NCBI RefSeq assembly: GCF_019799925.1
Contig: NZ_JABGCG010000006.1
Location: forward strand, 1 to 64,000
Direction of reading: 5' to 3'
Origin: Blastococcus sp. CPCC 205250
GTDB lineage: Bacteria > Actinomycetota > Actinomycetes > Mycobacteriales > Geodermatophilaceae
Length of the DNA stretch: 64,000 bases
Positions within the stretch are counted from its first letter, which is position 1. Each line of letters opens with the position of its first letter. The translations under genes and the position numbers were made by a program. Below are positions 1-9,161 of the stretch, piece by piece. The notes under the pieces were generated by a model, which saw only the letters and a list, made by a program, of their open reading frames with translations, was not told where the DNA came from and did not search any database.

Positions 1-267
1 AAAGCCGTCGAACTGCGCGACGAGCACTGCGTGTTCGCCGGCTGCGAAGCCCCCCGCTGGTTCTGCGACGTGCACCACCTCGTCGAGTGGGCCCACGGCG
101 GCGCCACCTCAGTCGACAACTCCGCACTGCTGTGCGAACGCCACCACACCAAGGTCCACCACGGCTTCCGCGTCGAACGCGACGACACCGCACCACCGGG
201 CAGCCGATGGCGCACCTACCGCCCCGACGGCACCCAAATCCTCATCCACCCACCACTCCAGGTCTGA
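1..267 (+). CDS. HNH endonuclease-domain protein, C-terminal part (5' truncated by window edge)
   Basis: The reading frame is already open at base 1, so only the last 88 residues are visible. They contain a compact HNH nuclease domain: a CDVHH stretch, then LVEWAHGG, an N-S-A-L-L-C segment and a closing RHH...VHHG, with Cys/His pairs able to bind zinc. This arrangement is typical of the C-terminus of DUF222/HNH proteins, which are multicopy in actinobacteria; family knowledge suggests a nuclease of unproven role. The upstream DUF222 part lies outside the window. Nothing links it to the genes that follow. Confidence 0.85.
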   Translation, partial: KAVELRDEHCVFAGCEAPRWFCDVHHLVEWAHGGATSVDNSALLCERHHTKVHHGFRVERDDTAPPGSRWRTYRPDGTQILIHPPLQV

Positions 268-410
268 CCACCCGCACCACGGCTACCCCGCGGCCGACCC
301 CGGCCGCGGGGAGCGGACGTGCCCCGACGCGTTGCAGCCGGCTCCGCACGTCTCACCCGGTGGGGTGAGGGCCGGTCAAGGGGCCTGTCGGGAGCGCCGT
401 TTGCGGAGGG

Positions 411-1805
411 GTGAGCAGCGCACAGTGGACGAGGCGACGACCAGTCCGGATGTCCCGATGGGCAGTCCGGGGTGCCGGCACGGGCCTCGCGGCCCTCGTC
501 CTGCTCGGGCTCGCCCCGGGCATGGCCACCGCCGCCCCCAGCGACGCGGCGGTCGCCGCGGCGCAGGCCGAGCGTGACGCCGCCGCCGCCCAGGTCGGCC
601 AGCTGAGCGCCCAGCTCGCCGCTGCCGAGGCCGCTGCCGCCCAGGCCGGCCAGAACGCGCAGATCGCGCTGCAGGACTACGAGGAGACCCAGGCCGCCCT
701 CGAGGAGGCGCGTGCCGCTCAGGCCGCCGCCCAGGCCGCCGTCGACCAGGCGCAGGCCGAGCTCGACCAAGGCCGCGCCGACGTCGCCACCTTCGCGCGC
801 GACAGCTACATGCAGGGCAGCACCTCGCCCGGCATCACCGCCCTCATGACCGCCGGCGGCCCCGCCGAGCTGCTGGAGCGCGCCTCCCTCCTCGAGGCGG
901 CCGGTACCCACCGGGTCGACGTCGTCGGCCAGCTGACCGTCCTCGAGCAGCAGGCCACCGCCGCCGAGCAGCAGGCCACCGTGGCCGCCGACCAGGCCGT
1001 CCAGCTGGAGAGCCAGGCCGCTGTCCAGCTCGCCGACGCGCAGAGCCAGGAGATGGCCGCCCGCGAGCAGACCGCTGCGCTGGCCCAGCAGCAGGAGGTG
1101 GTCGAGCAGCAGCTCGCCGCTGCCGACGCCACGGTCGACCAGCTGACCGCTCAGCAGCAGGCCGCAGCCGCGGCCGCAGCCGCGGCGCAGCAGGCCGCCC
1201 GCCAGCCGGCGAGCGTGCCGGCGTCCCGGCCGGCTCCGCAGAACGCGACCCCGCAGAACCCGACGCCGCAGAACCCGGGCAGCGGCCCGGCCCCGGCCCC
1301 GGTCCCGGCTCCGTCCACCGGCTCCGGCTCCGGTTCCGGCGGTGGCGGCACCCCCGCCCCCGTGCCGACCACGGCCGGTGCGCCGTCGACGTCGGCGGTG
1401 CAGACCGCGATCAACGCGGCCCGCAGCCAGCGCGGCGTCGCCTACAGCTGGGGCGGCGGCGGCAAGAACGGGCCGGGCTACGGGCTCAACCCCGACGCCG
1501 GCGTCTACGGCTACGACTGCTCGGGCCTGATGGAGTACGCCTACTGGCAGGCCGGCATCTCGGTGGGCGGCACCAGCCGCGACCAGTACTACCGGTTCCG
1601 CAACCAGACGGTCGCCCGCGCCGACCTGCAGCCCGGCGACCTCGTCTTCTGGGGCAGCGGCTCGTCGTACACGTCGATCTACCACGTCGCGCTCTACCTG
1701 GGCGGCGGCCGGATCATCGCGGCGCCCGAGAGCGGGGACGTCGTCCGGGAGATGAACATGTACTACGGCGCGGACTACTTCGGCGCCGTGCGCCCCACCG
1801 CCTGA
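411..1805 (+). CDS. Secreted NlpC/P60 peptidoglycan hydrolase with N-terminal coiled coil
   Basis: 464 residues. A signal peptide (arginines, then a hydrophobic stretch ending near ATAAP, about residues 20-42) precedes a long Ala/Gln/Glu-rich coiled coil (about 45-265), a Pro/Gly/Ser linker (about 270-330) and a C-terminal NlpC/P60 domain. The catalytic cysteine is in YDCSGL (Cys370) and the histidine in YHVAL (His425). This is the build of RipA/CwlO-like D,L-endopeptidases that cut peptide stems of the cell wall, held inactive by the coiled coil. GTG at 411 is taken as start; ATG at 450 is an alternative that leaves a shorter signal peptide. It is a single gene followed by a strong hairpin. 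Confidence 0.88.
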   Translation: MSSAQWTRRRPVRMSRWAVRGAGTGLAALVLLGLAPGMATAAPSDAAVAAAQAERDAAAAQVGQLSAQLAAAEAAAAQAGQNAQIALQDYEETQAALEEARAAQAAAQAAVDQAQAELDQGRADVATFARDSYMQGSTSPGITALMTAGGPAELLERASLLEAAGTHRVDVVGQLTVLEQQATAAEQQATVAADQAVQLESQAAVQLADAQSQEMAAREQTAALAQQQEVVEQQLAAADATVDQLTAQQQAAAAAAAAAQQAARQPASVPASRPAPQNATPQNPTPQNPGSGPAPAPVPAPSTGSGSGSGGGGTPAPVPTTAGAPSTSAVQTAINAARSQRGVAYSWGGGGKNGPGYGLNPDAGVYGYDCSGLMEYAYWQAGISVGGTSRDQYYRFRNQTVARADLQPGDLVFWGSGSSYTSIYHVALYLGGGRIIAAPESGDVVREMNMYYGADYFGAVRPTA

Positions 1806-1830
1806 CGGCGGAGCGGCACCAGGAACGGAT

Positions 1831-1859
1831 CAGGGCCTCGCGCGGTGCGCGAGGCCCTG
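1831..1859 (+). terminator. Rho-independent-type terminator after the NlpC/P60 gene
   Basis: A perfect 13-bp inverted repeat (1831-1843 with 1847-1859) encloses a 3-nt loop and is followed by a short T-containing tract. It lies 26 bp after the NlpC/P60 stop codon. Confidence 0.75.
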
Positions 1860-2076
1860 GTCGTTTGGGGCGTCGGGCAGCCACGGGGGGAGCTGCCCGA
1901 CGCATCGGCGAGGTTAGCAGCACTGCCGCCGGACGGGCAGGGGGGACGACGTGGCGCGTCGCTCGCGCTGTGGCGACCGGTCCGGGCCCCAGGTGTAGGA
2001 CACTGGGCCGGGAGCGGGCACGCCGCCCCGTCGCCGGTCTCTGCGAGGCCGGGAACCGGCACGAGCAGGGAGCGCA

Positions 2077-3375
2077 GTGAGCCAGGCCGCCAGCACCTCC
2101 TCCGAGACCCCCCAGGGCGCCACCGCCGTCAGCGCGCAGCCCGTTCCCCCGGCGGCCGACGCCGCCCGTCTCGAGCGTGCCCTGTTCGAGATCAAGCGGG
2201 TCATCGTCGGCCAGGACCGGCTGGTGGAGCGGATGCTCGTCTCCCTGCTGGCCCGGGGGCACGTCCTGCTCGAGGGGGTCCCGGGCGTCGCGAAGACCCT
2301 GGCCGTCGAGACGCTGGCCACCGTGGTCGGCGGCAAGTTCGCCCGCCTGCAGTTCACCCCCGACCTCGTGCCCGCCGACATCATCGGCACCCGGATCTAC
2401 AAGGCCGGCCAGGACGCCTTCGACACCGAGCTCGGCCCGGTGTTCGCCAACTTCGTCCTCACCGACGAGATCAACCGCGCGCCGGCGAAGGTGCAGTCGG
2501 CGCTGCTGGAGGTCATGGCCGAGCGCCAGGTCTCCATCGGCGGCGTGACCCACCCGCTGCCCGACCCGTTCCTCGTGCTGGCCACCCAGAACCCCATCGA
2601 GTCCGAGGGCGTCTACCCGCTGCCCGAGGCCCAGCGCGACCGCTTCCTCATGAAGGTGCTCGTCGACTACCCGACCCCCGAGGAGGAGCGCGAGATCATC
2701 TACCGGATGGGCTCGACGCCGCCGGTGGCCGAGACGGTCCTGGGCCCGGACGACCTGCGCCGCATGCAGCGCACGGCCTCGCAGGTGTTCGTGCACCACG
2801 CGCTCGTCGACTACGTCGTCCGCCTGGTGGTCGCCACCCGCGCCCCGCGCGAGCACGGCATGGACGACGTCGCCTCCTGGGTCTCCTACGGCGCCAGCCC
2901 GCGCGCCTCGCTGGGCCTCATCGCCGCCAGCCGCGCGCTGGCGCTGGTCCGCGGCCGTGACTACGTCCTCCCGCAGGACGTCCTCGACATCACCGTCGAC
3001 GTGCTGCGCCACCGCCTCGTGCTCTCCTACGACGCCCTGGCCGACGGCGTGCCCGCCGACCACGTCGTCAAGCGGATCCTGCAGACGGTGCCCCTGCCGC
3101 AGGTGACCCCGCGCCAGCGCGCAGGCGGTTTCGGGCCTTCGGTGCCCGGCGGGCCGACCGTGCCGGGCTTCGGCGGTCCGGCCGGCCCGGCGCCGCAGTT
3201 CGGTCCGCCCGGCGTCCCCGGCCCGGGGCCGCAGTTCGGCCCGCCGCCGGTCCAGGCCCCTCAGCCGCCGCGTCCGCAGGTGCCCGCCGCCCAGGTGCCC
3301 GGCGCACCCGGCGGTCCGGGTGCCGCGCCGGCGCCGGGCGGCAACGGCTACGGGCGCGGGCCGCAGTCGGCGTGA
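2077..3375 (+). CDS. moxR: MoxR-family AAA+ ATPase
   Basis: 432 residues. The AAA+ core has Walker A GVPGVAKT (67-74) and Walker B FVLTDE (126-131) followed by INRAP, which is diagnostic of MoxR chaperone ATPases. The last 90 or so residues are a low-complexity Pro/Gly/Gln tail that is not part of the usual family core. It starts at GTG after a GGGAGCG ribosome site. The DUF58 gene begins inside its stop codon region (4-bp overlap) and a VWA gene follows, the standard MoxR-DUF58-VWA arrangement thought to act in maturation or insertion of envelope or metal-containing protein complexes. The client is unknown. Confidence 0.92.
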   Translation: MSQAASTSSETPQGATAVSAQPVPPAADAARLERALFEIKRVIVGQDRLVERMLVSLLARGHVLLEGVPGVAKTLAVETLATVVGGKFARLQFTPDLVPADIIGTRIYKAGQDAFDTELGPVFANFVLTDEINRAPAKVQSALLEVMAERQVSIGGVTHPLPDPFLVLATQNPIESEGVYPLPEAQRDRFLMKVLVDYPTPEEEREIIYRMGSTPPVAETVLGPDDLRRMQRTASQVFVHHALVDYVVRLVVATRAPREHGMDDVASWVSYGASPRASLGLIAASRALALVRGRDYVLPQDVLDITVDVLRHRLVLSYDALADGVPADHVVKRILQTVPLPQVTPRQRAGGFGPSVPGGPTVPGFGGPAGPAPQFGPPGVPGPGPQFGPPPVQAPQPPRPQVPAAQVPGAPGGPGAAPAPGGNGYGRGPQSA

Positions 3376-4505
3376 GACTGCGGCGCAGGGCCGCCGCCGA
3401 GGCGGCGCCGCCCGAGCGGGACGCCGCCGAGGCGTCCCGGGACGACACGTCCGACGGCGACGCGACGGACTCCGGGCTGGTCCCCGGCCTGGGCCCCGAC
3501 GCAGATCCCGACCCCGCGCCGGACGCGGAGCCGACCCCCGGGCGCGCGCCGACGCCGGGCTCCGGCATCGACCCCGGCCGCGGGGACGGCGCCCCGCCGA
3601 ACTTCGCTGAGGGGCCGGCCGACGTCCTGCTCCAGCGGCTGGAGCTGACCATCCGCCGGCGCCTCGACGGGCTGCTGCAGGGCGACCACCAGGGCCTGGT
3701 GCCGGGCTCCGGCACGGAGGCCGGGGACTCGCGGACCTACCACCCGGGCGACGACGTCCGCCGGATGGACTGGCCGGTGACGGCCCGCACCCAGGTGCCG
3801 CACGTCCGCGAGACCATCGCCGACCGCGAGCTGGAGACGTGGGCGGTCGTCGACCTCTCCGCGAGCCTGGACTTCGGCACCGCCAACTGCCAGAAGCGCG
3901 ACCTGGCGATCGCCGGGCTGGCCGCGGTCAGCCACCTGACGGTGCGCGGGGGCAACCGCCTCGGCGCGGTCGTCACCACCGGCGAGCGGGTCGACCGCTA
4001 CCCGGCCGCGCCCGGGCGGCTGGCCGCCGACCGGCTGCTGCGCTCGGTCGTGGCCACCCCGCGGGCCCAGGGTGGACGGCGGGGCGACCTGGCCGCGGCG
4101 CTGGAGACCCTGCGCCGGCCGCCGCGGCGCCGCGGGCTGGTCGTCGTCGTCTCGGACTTCCTCGGCGACAGCGACTGGGAGCGGCCGTTCCGCCTGCTCT
4201 CGGCCCGGCACGAGCTGCTGGCCATCGAGGTCGTCGACCCTCGCGAGCTGGAGCTGCCCGACGTCGGGCTGCTCACCGTCGTCGACCCCGAGACGGGGGA
4301 GACGCTGGAGGTACCGACCGGCGACGCGGAGTTCCGCGCCCGGTTCGCCGCCGGTGCCGCCGCGCAGCGCCAGGCGATCGCCCGGACGCTGCGCCGGGCG
4401 GGCGCCGGCCACCTGCAACTGCGCACCGACCGTGACTGGCTGATGGACGTGGTCCGGTTCGTGGCCGACCGCCGGCGCGCCGGCAGTGGAGGGGCTTCCC
4501 GATGA
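3372..4505 (+). CDS. DUF58 domain protein (MoxR partner)
   Basis: 377 residues. The first 80 or so are acidic, Pro/Asp-rich and probably disordered. The DUF58 part begins near residue 85 and shows the signature GDDVRRMDW (126-134), then a VWA-like fold with a VDLSAS strand and a VVVVSDF strand. It starts at GTG, overlapping moxR by 4 bp, and overlaps the next gene by 4 bp, so all three are probably translationally coupled. DUF58 proteins accompany MoxR ATPases. The biochemical role is not established. Confidence 0.88.
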   Translation: MRLRRRAAAEAAPPERDAAEASRDDTSDGDATDSGLVPGLGPDADPDPAPDAEPTPGRAPTPGSGIDPGRGDGAPPNFAEGPADVLLQRLELTIRRRLDGLLQGDHQGLVPGSGTEAGDSRTYHPGDDVRRMDWPVTARTQVPHVRETIADRELETWAVVDLSASLDFGTANCQKRDLAIAGLAAVSHLTVRGGNRLGAVVTTGERVDRYPAAPGRLAADRLLRSVVATPRAQGGRRGDLAAALETLRRPPRRRGLVVVVSDFLGDSDWERPFRLLSARHELLAIEVVDPRELELPDVGLLTVVDPETGETLEVPTGDAEFRARFAAGAAAQRQAIARTLRRAGAGHLQLRTDRDWLMDVVRFVADRRRAGSGGASR

Positions 4506-5455
4506 CGTTCCAGGCCCCGGTCTGGTTGCTGGGCCTGCTGGCGGTGGCCGCGCTGGTGGCGCTGTACGTGGTGCTCCAGCTGCGGCGGAAGAAGTACGCC
4601 GCCCGGTTCACCAACGTGGCGCTGCTCGGCACGCTGGTGCCCAAGCGGCCCGGCTGGAAGCGGCACGTCGCGTTCGGGCTGGTGGCCCTGGCGCTCGGGG
4701 TGCTCATCGTGTCCCTGGCCCAGCCCAGCACCGAGGTGCGGGTGCCGCGCGAGCGGGCGACCGTCGTGATGGCCGTGGACGTGTCGATGTCGATGGAGGC
4801 CACCGACATCGAGCCGAACCGGTTCGAGGCGATGCAGGTGGCGGCGAAGGAGTTCGTCGACGTCCTGCCCGAGCAGATCAACCTGGGACTGGTCGCGTTC
4901 TCCGGCACGGCGACGACGCTGGTGACGCCGACGACCGACCGCGGGCAGGTGCGTGCCGCCATCGACAACCTCGAGCTGTCGGAGGCCACGGCGATCGGCG
5001 AGGCGGTGTTCACCTCGCTGCAGGCCATCGCCAACTTCCAGTCGGCGCTGGGGGAGACCGAGGAGGACGTGCCGGCGCGGATCGTGCTGCTGTCCGACGG
5101 GTCGAACACCGTCGGCCGCAGCACCACCCAGGCGGTGGACTCGGCCCTCGACGCCGGCGTCCCCGTCTCCACGATCGCGTTCGGCACGGACTTCGGCAGC
5201 GTCGAGATCGAGGGCGAGTCGGTGCCCGTGCCGGTCGACCGGGCCGCACTGGAGGAGATCGCCGAGGAGACCGGCGGCAGCTACAGCGAGGCGGCCAGCG
5301 CCGCCGAGCTCGAGGAGGTCTACTCCGACCTCGGCAGCCAGATCGGCTACACGACCGAGCCCCAGGACGTGAGCTACTGGTTCGTCCGCGGCGGCGTGCT
5401 GCTCGCGCTGCTCGGCGCCGTGATGAGCCTGCTCTTCACCAGCCGCCTGCTCTGA
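4502..5455 (+). CDS. Membrane-anchored VWA-domain protein (BatA-like)
   Basis: 317 residues. Two N-terminal membrane segments (about 5-25 and 57-75) precede a von Willebrand factor A domain with a complete MIDAS-type D-x-S-x-S motif (Asp93, Ser95, Ser97) and a later LLSDGSN strand. A third membrane segment is at the C-terminus (about 292-315). This is the Bat/aerotolerance-type partner of MoxR and DUF58. The VWA domain would face a protein ligand through a bound divalent cation. Third gene of the operon, ending just before a strong hairpin. Confidence 0.88.
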   Translation: MTFQAPVWLLGLLAVAALVALYVVLQLRRKKYAARFTNVALLGTLVPKRPGWKRHVAFGLVALALGVLIVSLAQPSTEVRVPRERATVVMAVDVSMSMEATDIEPNRFEAMQVAAKEFVDVLPEQINLGLVAFSGTATTLVTPTTDRGQVRAAIDNLELSEATAIGEAVFTSLQAIANFQSALGETEEDVPARIVLLSDGSNTVGRSTTQAVDSALDAGVPVSTIAFGTDFGSVEIEGESVPVPVDRAALEEIAEETGGSYSEAASAAELEEVYSDLGSQIGYTTEPQDVSYWFVRGGVLLALLGAVMSLLFTSRLL

Positions 5456-5460
5456 GGACG

Positions 5461-5497
5461 GACGGAGGCCCGTGGGCGATGCCCACGGGCCTCCGTC
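5461..5497. terminator. Bidirectional terminator between the VWA gene and the convergent glycosyltransferase
   Basis: A perfect 17-bp stem (5461-5477 with 5481-5497) with a 3-nt loop fills the gap between two convergent genes. Confidence 0.8.
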
Positions 5498-5510
5498 GGT
5501 GGGTCCGTCG

Positions 5511-6992
5511 TCAGACGGTGAACCCCCGCTGGCGGCGGAACAGCTTCTTCACCATGAACAGCGTCTGCAGCACGGTGACCAGGTAGAGCACCGGCCAGCC
5601 GATCGACAGGATCGCGGACTGCACGCCGACGCTCTGCTCGCCCCACGCGTAGATGAGCACGCAGAAGGTCGCCAGGGCACAGACGGCGGGCATGACGTAG
5701 GCCGAGCCGCGGCCCTTCTCGGCCGCCGCCTGCGCAGCCCAGTTGTCCTTCTCCGAGCGGGAGAGGAACTGCACCCACGCGGTGAGGAAGTGCCCCATCC
5801 GGATCCACATGTAGAACTCGGCCGGGGCGAACAGGAACGCGTAGAGCAGGTCCGAGGCGCTCTTGTCGTGCATGGACAGCGCGATCCGCAGGTTCAGCAG
5901 CGTCGCCACCGCCGGCGGGATCAGCCAGATCGGGTTGAACACGAAGGCGTCGATCGACAGCGCCGCGGCCAGCAGCAGCAGGAACGACATGCGCGTGCCG
6001 ATGTTGAAGACCATCGAGATGTTCTCGTACCAGCGCAGGCGCAGGTTCGGGTGCAGCGGCTGGCCCTTGGTGTCGCCGCGCTGACCGGGCCACAGCAGGT
6101 CGATGCCGCCGAAGTTCCACTTCACCTGCTGGCCGTGCAGCGCCCGCAGCGTCGTCATCGGGCCGACGAAGGCGCGCGCCCGGGCGCTGATCTTCGTGTT
6201 GTAGCCGGCGTCCTTGATCTGCAGCGAGAGCTTGGAGTCCTCGACCTCCGAGTCGCGCACCCACGGGGCGGACTGGTGGTTGCGGTACATGACGGCCTCG
6301 AGCGCGCGGACGCTGAAGAGGCTGCACTGACCGCCGAGGACGGCCATGTTCCGGCCGCGGACCAGGTTGTCCATGTTGAAGCCGGCGAACTGGGCGCGCT
6401 GTCCGGCGACCAGGTACTTGGCCATCGCGCCCTTCACGCGGGACTTGTCGAAGGTGTAGATGGCCGAGAGCCCGCCGATCCGCGGGTCGGTGACCATCTC
6501 CTTCTCCAGCCACTCGACGCAGTGCCGGTCGAGGGTGGTGTCGCCGTCGACGCCCAGGATGTAGTCGTAGCCGCGGCTGACGTAGTAGCCGAAGTTGAGG
6601 GCGCCAACCTTCTTGTCCGGGTTCTCGCCGATGTCGTGGATGTGGACGACGGTGTGGTACGCCTCGCCCTTGACGACCCGGAAGTGCTCGCCGGCGAACT
6701 GCTGGGCGATCTCGGGGGTGTCGTCGTCGGTGTTGTTGATGATGACGTGGATGGCGTCCGGCGGCCGGGTCTGCGCGAGCAGCGAGGTGAGGACGTCGGC
6801 GATCGTCGACTCCTCGTTGTAGGCCGGGATGATGCAGCTGATCGTGGCCGTGCGGCGCTGCTCCTCGGCGGCCGGGCCGCCGAACTCCGCGGGCACGAGC
6901 GAGGTGATGTCGGGGACGTTCTGGTCCCCGCGGGCGAGGAGCGTGACGCGGTCGGTTGCCCGCCGCTGGCCGTGGACGACGAGCTGGGTCAC
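5511..6992 (-). CDS. Membrane family 2 glycosyltransferase
   Basis: 493 residues from GTG at 6992. The GT-A domain shows SCIIPAYNEE (about 52-61), a VDGD metal-binding motif (Asp149/Asp151), a GGQC stretch, a VEDSKL motif (about 250-255) and QQVKW (about 288-292), matching the D,D,D,QxxRW layout of processive GT2 enzymes with Lys in place of Arg in the last motif. Several hydrophobic segments follow (about 320-480). Such proteins build exopolysaccharides at the inner membrane. The start overlaps the stop of the upstream lipoprotein by 4 bp, so the two are coupled. The polymer made is unknown. Confidence 0.85.
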   Translation of the reverse strand: MTQLVVHGQRRATDRVTLLARGDQNVPDITSLVPAEFGGPAAEEQRRTATISCIIPAYNEESTIADVLTSLLAQTRPPDAIHVIINNTDDDTPEIAQQFAGEHFRVVKGEAYHTVVHIHDIGENPDKKVGALNFGYYVSRGYDYILGVDGDTTLDRHCVEWLEKEMVTDPRIGGLSAIYTFDKSRVKGAMAKYLVAGQRAQFAGFNMDNLVRGRNMAVLGGQCSLFSVRALEAVMYRNHQSAPWVRDSEVEDSKLSLQIKDAGYNTKISARARAFVGPMTTLRALHGQQVKWNFGGIDLLWPGQRGDTKGQPLHPNLRLRWYENISMVFNIGTRMSFLLLLAAALSIDAFVFNPIWLIPPAVATLLNLRIALSMHDKSASDLLYAFLFAPAEFYMWIRMGHFLTAWVQFLSRSEKDNWAAQAAAEKGRGSAYVMPAVCALATFCVLIYAWGEQSVGVQSAILSIGWPVLYLVTVLQTLFMVKKLFRRQRGFTV

Positions 6993-7699
6993 TGGGAGAC
7001 CTCCTGGAGGAGCGGCAGCTCGAGGGTGTCGAGCACCGTCTGGCGGTAGTAGCGCTGGGAACCCGGCTCGGTCTCGACGAGCAGGTCGAACTGGACGTAG
7101 AGGGTCACCGAGTCGGCCGTCGCGGCGGACTCGGGGACGGTGAACGCGGTGGTGTAGCTGAAGGGCGCCATGAGGGCGAACTCGCCGCGGTCCTCGACGG
7201 CGACGGTGCGGTTCGTGCCGTCGTCGGCGGTGACGACGAAGCGGGTGACGAGGACCTCGGTCTCGCCGTCGCCGCCCTCGACGTGCGAGGCCAGCTGGAT
7301 GGTCTTGTCGCCCGTGGCGGTCCACGTGGCCGCCTGACCGGTCGTCCAGTAGTCGATGACGACGGTCTGCGCGCCGGCGGCGAGGACGCGGGTGAGCGAG
7401 CCGCTGTCGAGGTCGCCGGCCGGGCGGACCGGCGTCTGCGCGGTCGAGGTGGCGGCCGCGGCGGCGGTGCTCGCGGCTGCCGTGCTCCCGGCGTCGGGCT
7501 CGGCGGCCGCCTCGGCATCGGGTTCGGCGTCCCTGGCCTGAGTGGCGGTGTCCTCGGCAGCGGAGCCGCCGGACAGGTCCGGGCTCATGCTGACGTCGGG
7601 CCAGGAGCAGCCGGTGATCCCGGCCATGAGTGCGAGTGACAGACCGAGCCCCACGGCCCCTGGCCGTAGGCGCCCGAGTCCGGGCATGCGTCGTGACAC
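6989..7699 (-). CDS. Putative lipoprotein co-expressed with the glycosyltransferase
   Basis: 236 residues. The start at GTG 7699 is preferred because a run of G (7705-7710) stands just upstream as ribosome site; an ATG at 7759 is in frame but lacks this. The signal peptide ends in a lipobox ITGC (Cys31). A low-complexity Ala/Asp/Glu/Thr linker follows (about 40-90), then a beta-rich domain of about 140 residues that I do not recognise. It overlaps the glycosyltransferase start by 4 bp, so an envelope role in polysaccharide assembly or export is likely but unproven. Confidence 0.75.
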   Translation of the reverse strand: MSRRMPGLGRLRPGAVGLGLSLALMAGITGCSWPDVSMSPDLSGGSAAEDTATQARDAEPDAEAAAEPDAGSTAAASTAAAAATSTAQTPVRPAGDLDSGSLTRVLAAGAQTVVIDYWTTGQAATWTATGDKTIQLASHVEGGDGETEVLVTRFVVTADDGTNRTVAVEDRGEFALMAPFSYTTAFTVPESAATADSVTLYVQFDLLVETEPGSQRYYRQTVLDTLELPLLQEVSQ

Positions 7700-7871
7700 G
7701 AATTCCCCCCGTGTTCGATCGATGACCGCACGAGGAGAGGAAACGGCGCTGTCCCCCAACTGCGGCCGTGACCGACCGTAGGGGGAGAAACGGACGGTGG
7801 GGGGTCCTCCACCCGATCAGGCGAGGTCAGCCCGCCGTCCGGGTGAGACCCAGGCCACCTGGGTTCGGCGA

Positions 7872-7892
7872 CCGGTCACGCGTGGTGACCGG
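7872..7892 (-). terminator. Hairpin downstream of the quinone oxidoreductase gene
   Basis: An 8-bp perfect inverted repeat (7872-7879 with 7885-7892) with a 5-nt loop lies 12 bp beyond the stop of the minus-strand oxidoreductase. No strong T tract, so only a possible terminator. Confidence 0.4.
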
Positions 7893-7903
7893 CCGCCCCG
7901 AGA

Positions 7904-8875
7904 TCAGCGACGAGGGTCGAGGACCAGCTTGCCCGTGGTCCGGCGCGCGCGGAGGTCCTGGTGGGCCTCACGGACGGCCGACAGCGGGTACTTCCCGCCG
8001 ATGACGGGCTTCAGCGCGCCCTGGTCGACGAGCTGCAGCAGCTCGGTCATCGCGTCGTCCATCATCTGCGGCCGCGCCATGCAGTGGGCCAGCCAGAAGC
8101 CGATCACGGCCCGGCTGCGCTGCATCAGCGCGCCCGGCGGCACGGCCGGCGTCTCCTGGCGGGCGGCCATGCCGTAGGTGACCAGCCGGCCGAAGGGGGC
8201 CAGCGCCGTCAGCGAGCCGGAGAAGACGTTGCCGCCGGTCATCTCCAGCACGACGTCGACCGGCTTGCCGCCGTTGGCCTCGCGCAGCGCCCCGGCGAAG
8301 GCCTTGGGGTCGTCGTCGGCCAGCGCCGGGTCGACCGTGGCGTCGGCACCGAGCTCCTCGGTCAGTGCGCGCTTCTCGGCGCTGGAGGCGGTGGCGATGA
8401 CCCGGCCGGCGCCCCAGCGCCTGGCCAGCTGGATCGCCAGCGAGCCGACCCCGCCGGCGCCGGCGATGACGACGACGCTCTCGCCCGAGGTCAGGTGCGC
8501 GCTGGTGCGCAGCAGGTGCCAGGCGGTCGAGCCCTGGAGGACGACCGACAGGGCCTGCTCGTCGGAGACACCGTCGGGCACCTGCCAGGTCAGCCGCGGG
8601 TGGGCCGACACCTTCTCCGCGTAGCCCCCGCCGTCGAGCAGGCCGACCACCCGCGGACCGCCGCCCGCGAGGTTGCCGACGAACTCCGCGCCCGGCACGA
8701 GCGGCAGCGTCTGCGGCGCGAGGTAGGAGTTCTCCGCCTGGTGCGTGTCGGCGTAGTTGATGCCCGCGGTGGAGACCTCGAACAGCTGCTCACCGTCCCC
8801 CGGGACGGGGTCGGGCAGGTCGACGACGTTCATGACCTCGGGGCCACCGAACTCGGTGATCTGGACTGCGCGCAT
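7904..8875 (-). CDS. NADPH:quinone oxidoreductase-like (zinc-independent MDR family)
   Basis: 323 residues with an N-terminal GroES-like fold (MRAVQITEFGGPEV...) and a Rossmann domain with AGAGGVGSLAIQLA. The zinc-binding residues of alcohol dehydrogenases are missing, as in the quinone oxidoreductase branch that reduces quinones or enones with NADPH. Start is ATG. It stands alone between the background genes and the catabolic island, divergent from the aldehyde dehydrogenase. It could serve general redox stress or act on enones from the island; sequence does not decide. Confidence 0.85.
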   Translation of the reverse strand: MRAVQITEFGGPEVMNVVDLPDPVPGDGEQLFEVSTAGINYADTHQAENSYLAPQTLPLVPGAEFVGNLAGGGPRVVGLLDGGGYAEKVSAHPRLTWQVPDGVSDEQALSVVLQGSTAWHLLRTSAHLTSGESVVVIAGAGGVGSLAIQLARRWGAGRVIATASSAEKRALTEELGADATVDPALADDDPKAFAGALREANGGKPVDVVLEMTGGNVFSGSLTALAPFGRLVTYGMAARQETPAVPPGALMQRSRAVIGFWLAHCMARPQMMDDAMTELLQLVDQGALKPVIGGKYPLSAVREAHQDLRARRTTGKLVLDPRR

Positions 8876-9047
8876 GGACCGAGGCTAGGGGGTGCCTGGA
8901 GGAGCGGTACGCGGCCTGCAGGCACGGCAGCGAGTGTGCGGCGCCGCGACCGAGCGGGCCGGATCGCCGCCCGGATCCGCGGCGCGCGCCGGAGCTGGGC
9001 CCGCTGGGCTCGTCGAACACCACTTGGCGGTAGCGGTCGCCTGTTTG

Positions 9048-9081
9048 TTGCGCTGGTCACGTCTGCTCTCTATGGTGTTCC
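9048..9081 (+). promoter_or_regulatory. Predicted promoter with the island's shared element, upstream of ALDH
   Basis: A -35-like TTGCGC (9048-9053) is followed after 17 bp by TATGGT (9071-9076), immediately extended as GTTCC. The string CTATGGTGTT contains, on the other strand, AACACCATAG, one example of the recurrent element. A related GACACAACTAAC is at 9104-9115. Prediction only. Confidence 0.5.
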
Positions 9082-9161
9082 AAGGCAGGGTGAGCGCGCG
9101 GTCGACACAACTAACGGCGCTGGTGCCCCTGCTCCCCATCAGCAGAGGAGTCGACGGACGC

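Noticed and set aside
1171..1350. Ala-, Pro- and Gly-rich repetitive DNA in the NlpC/P60 gene
   Set aside because: It codes the expected linker of the secreted hydrolase and is not a separate repeat or mobile element.
9000..9161. N-terminal extension of the ALDH in frame up to 8892
   Set aside because: The added residues are Arg/Ala-rich and include the promoter; ATG 9162 has a ribosome site and gives the usual family length.
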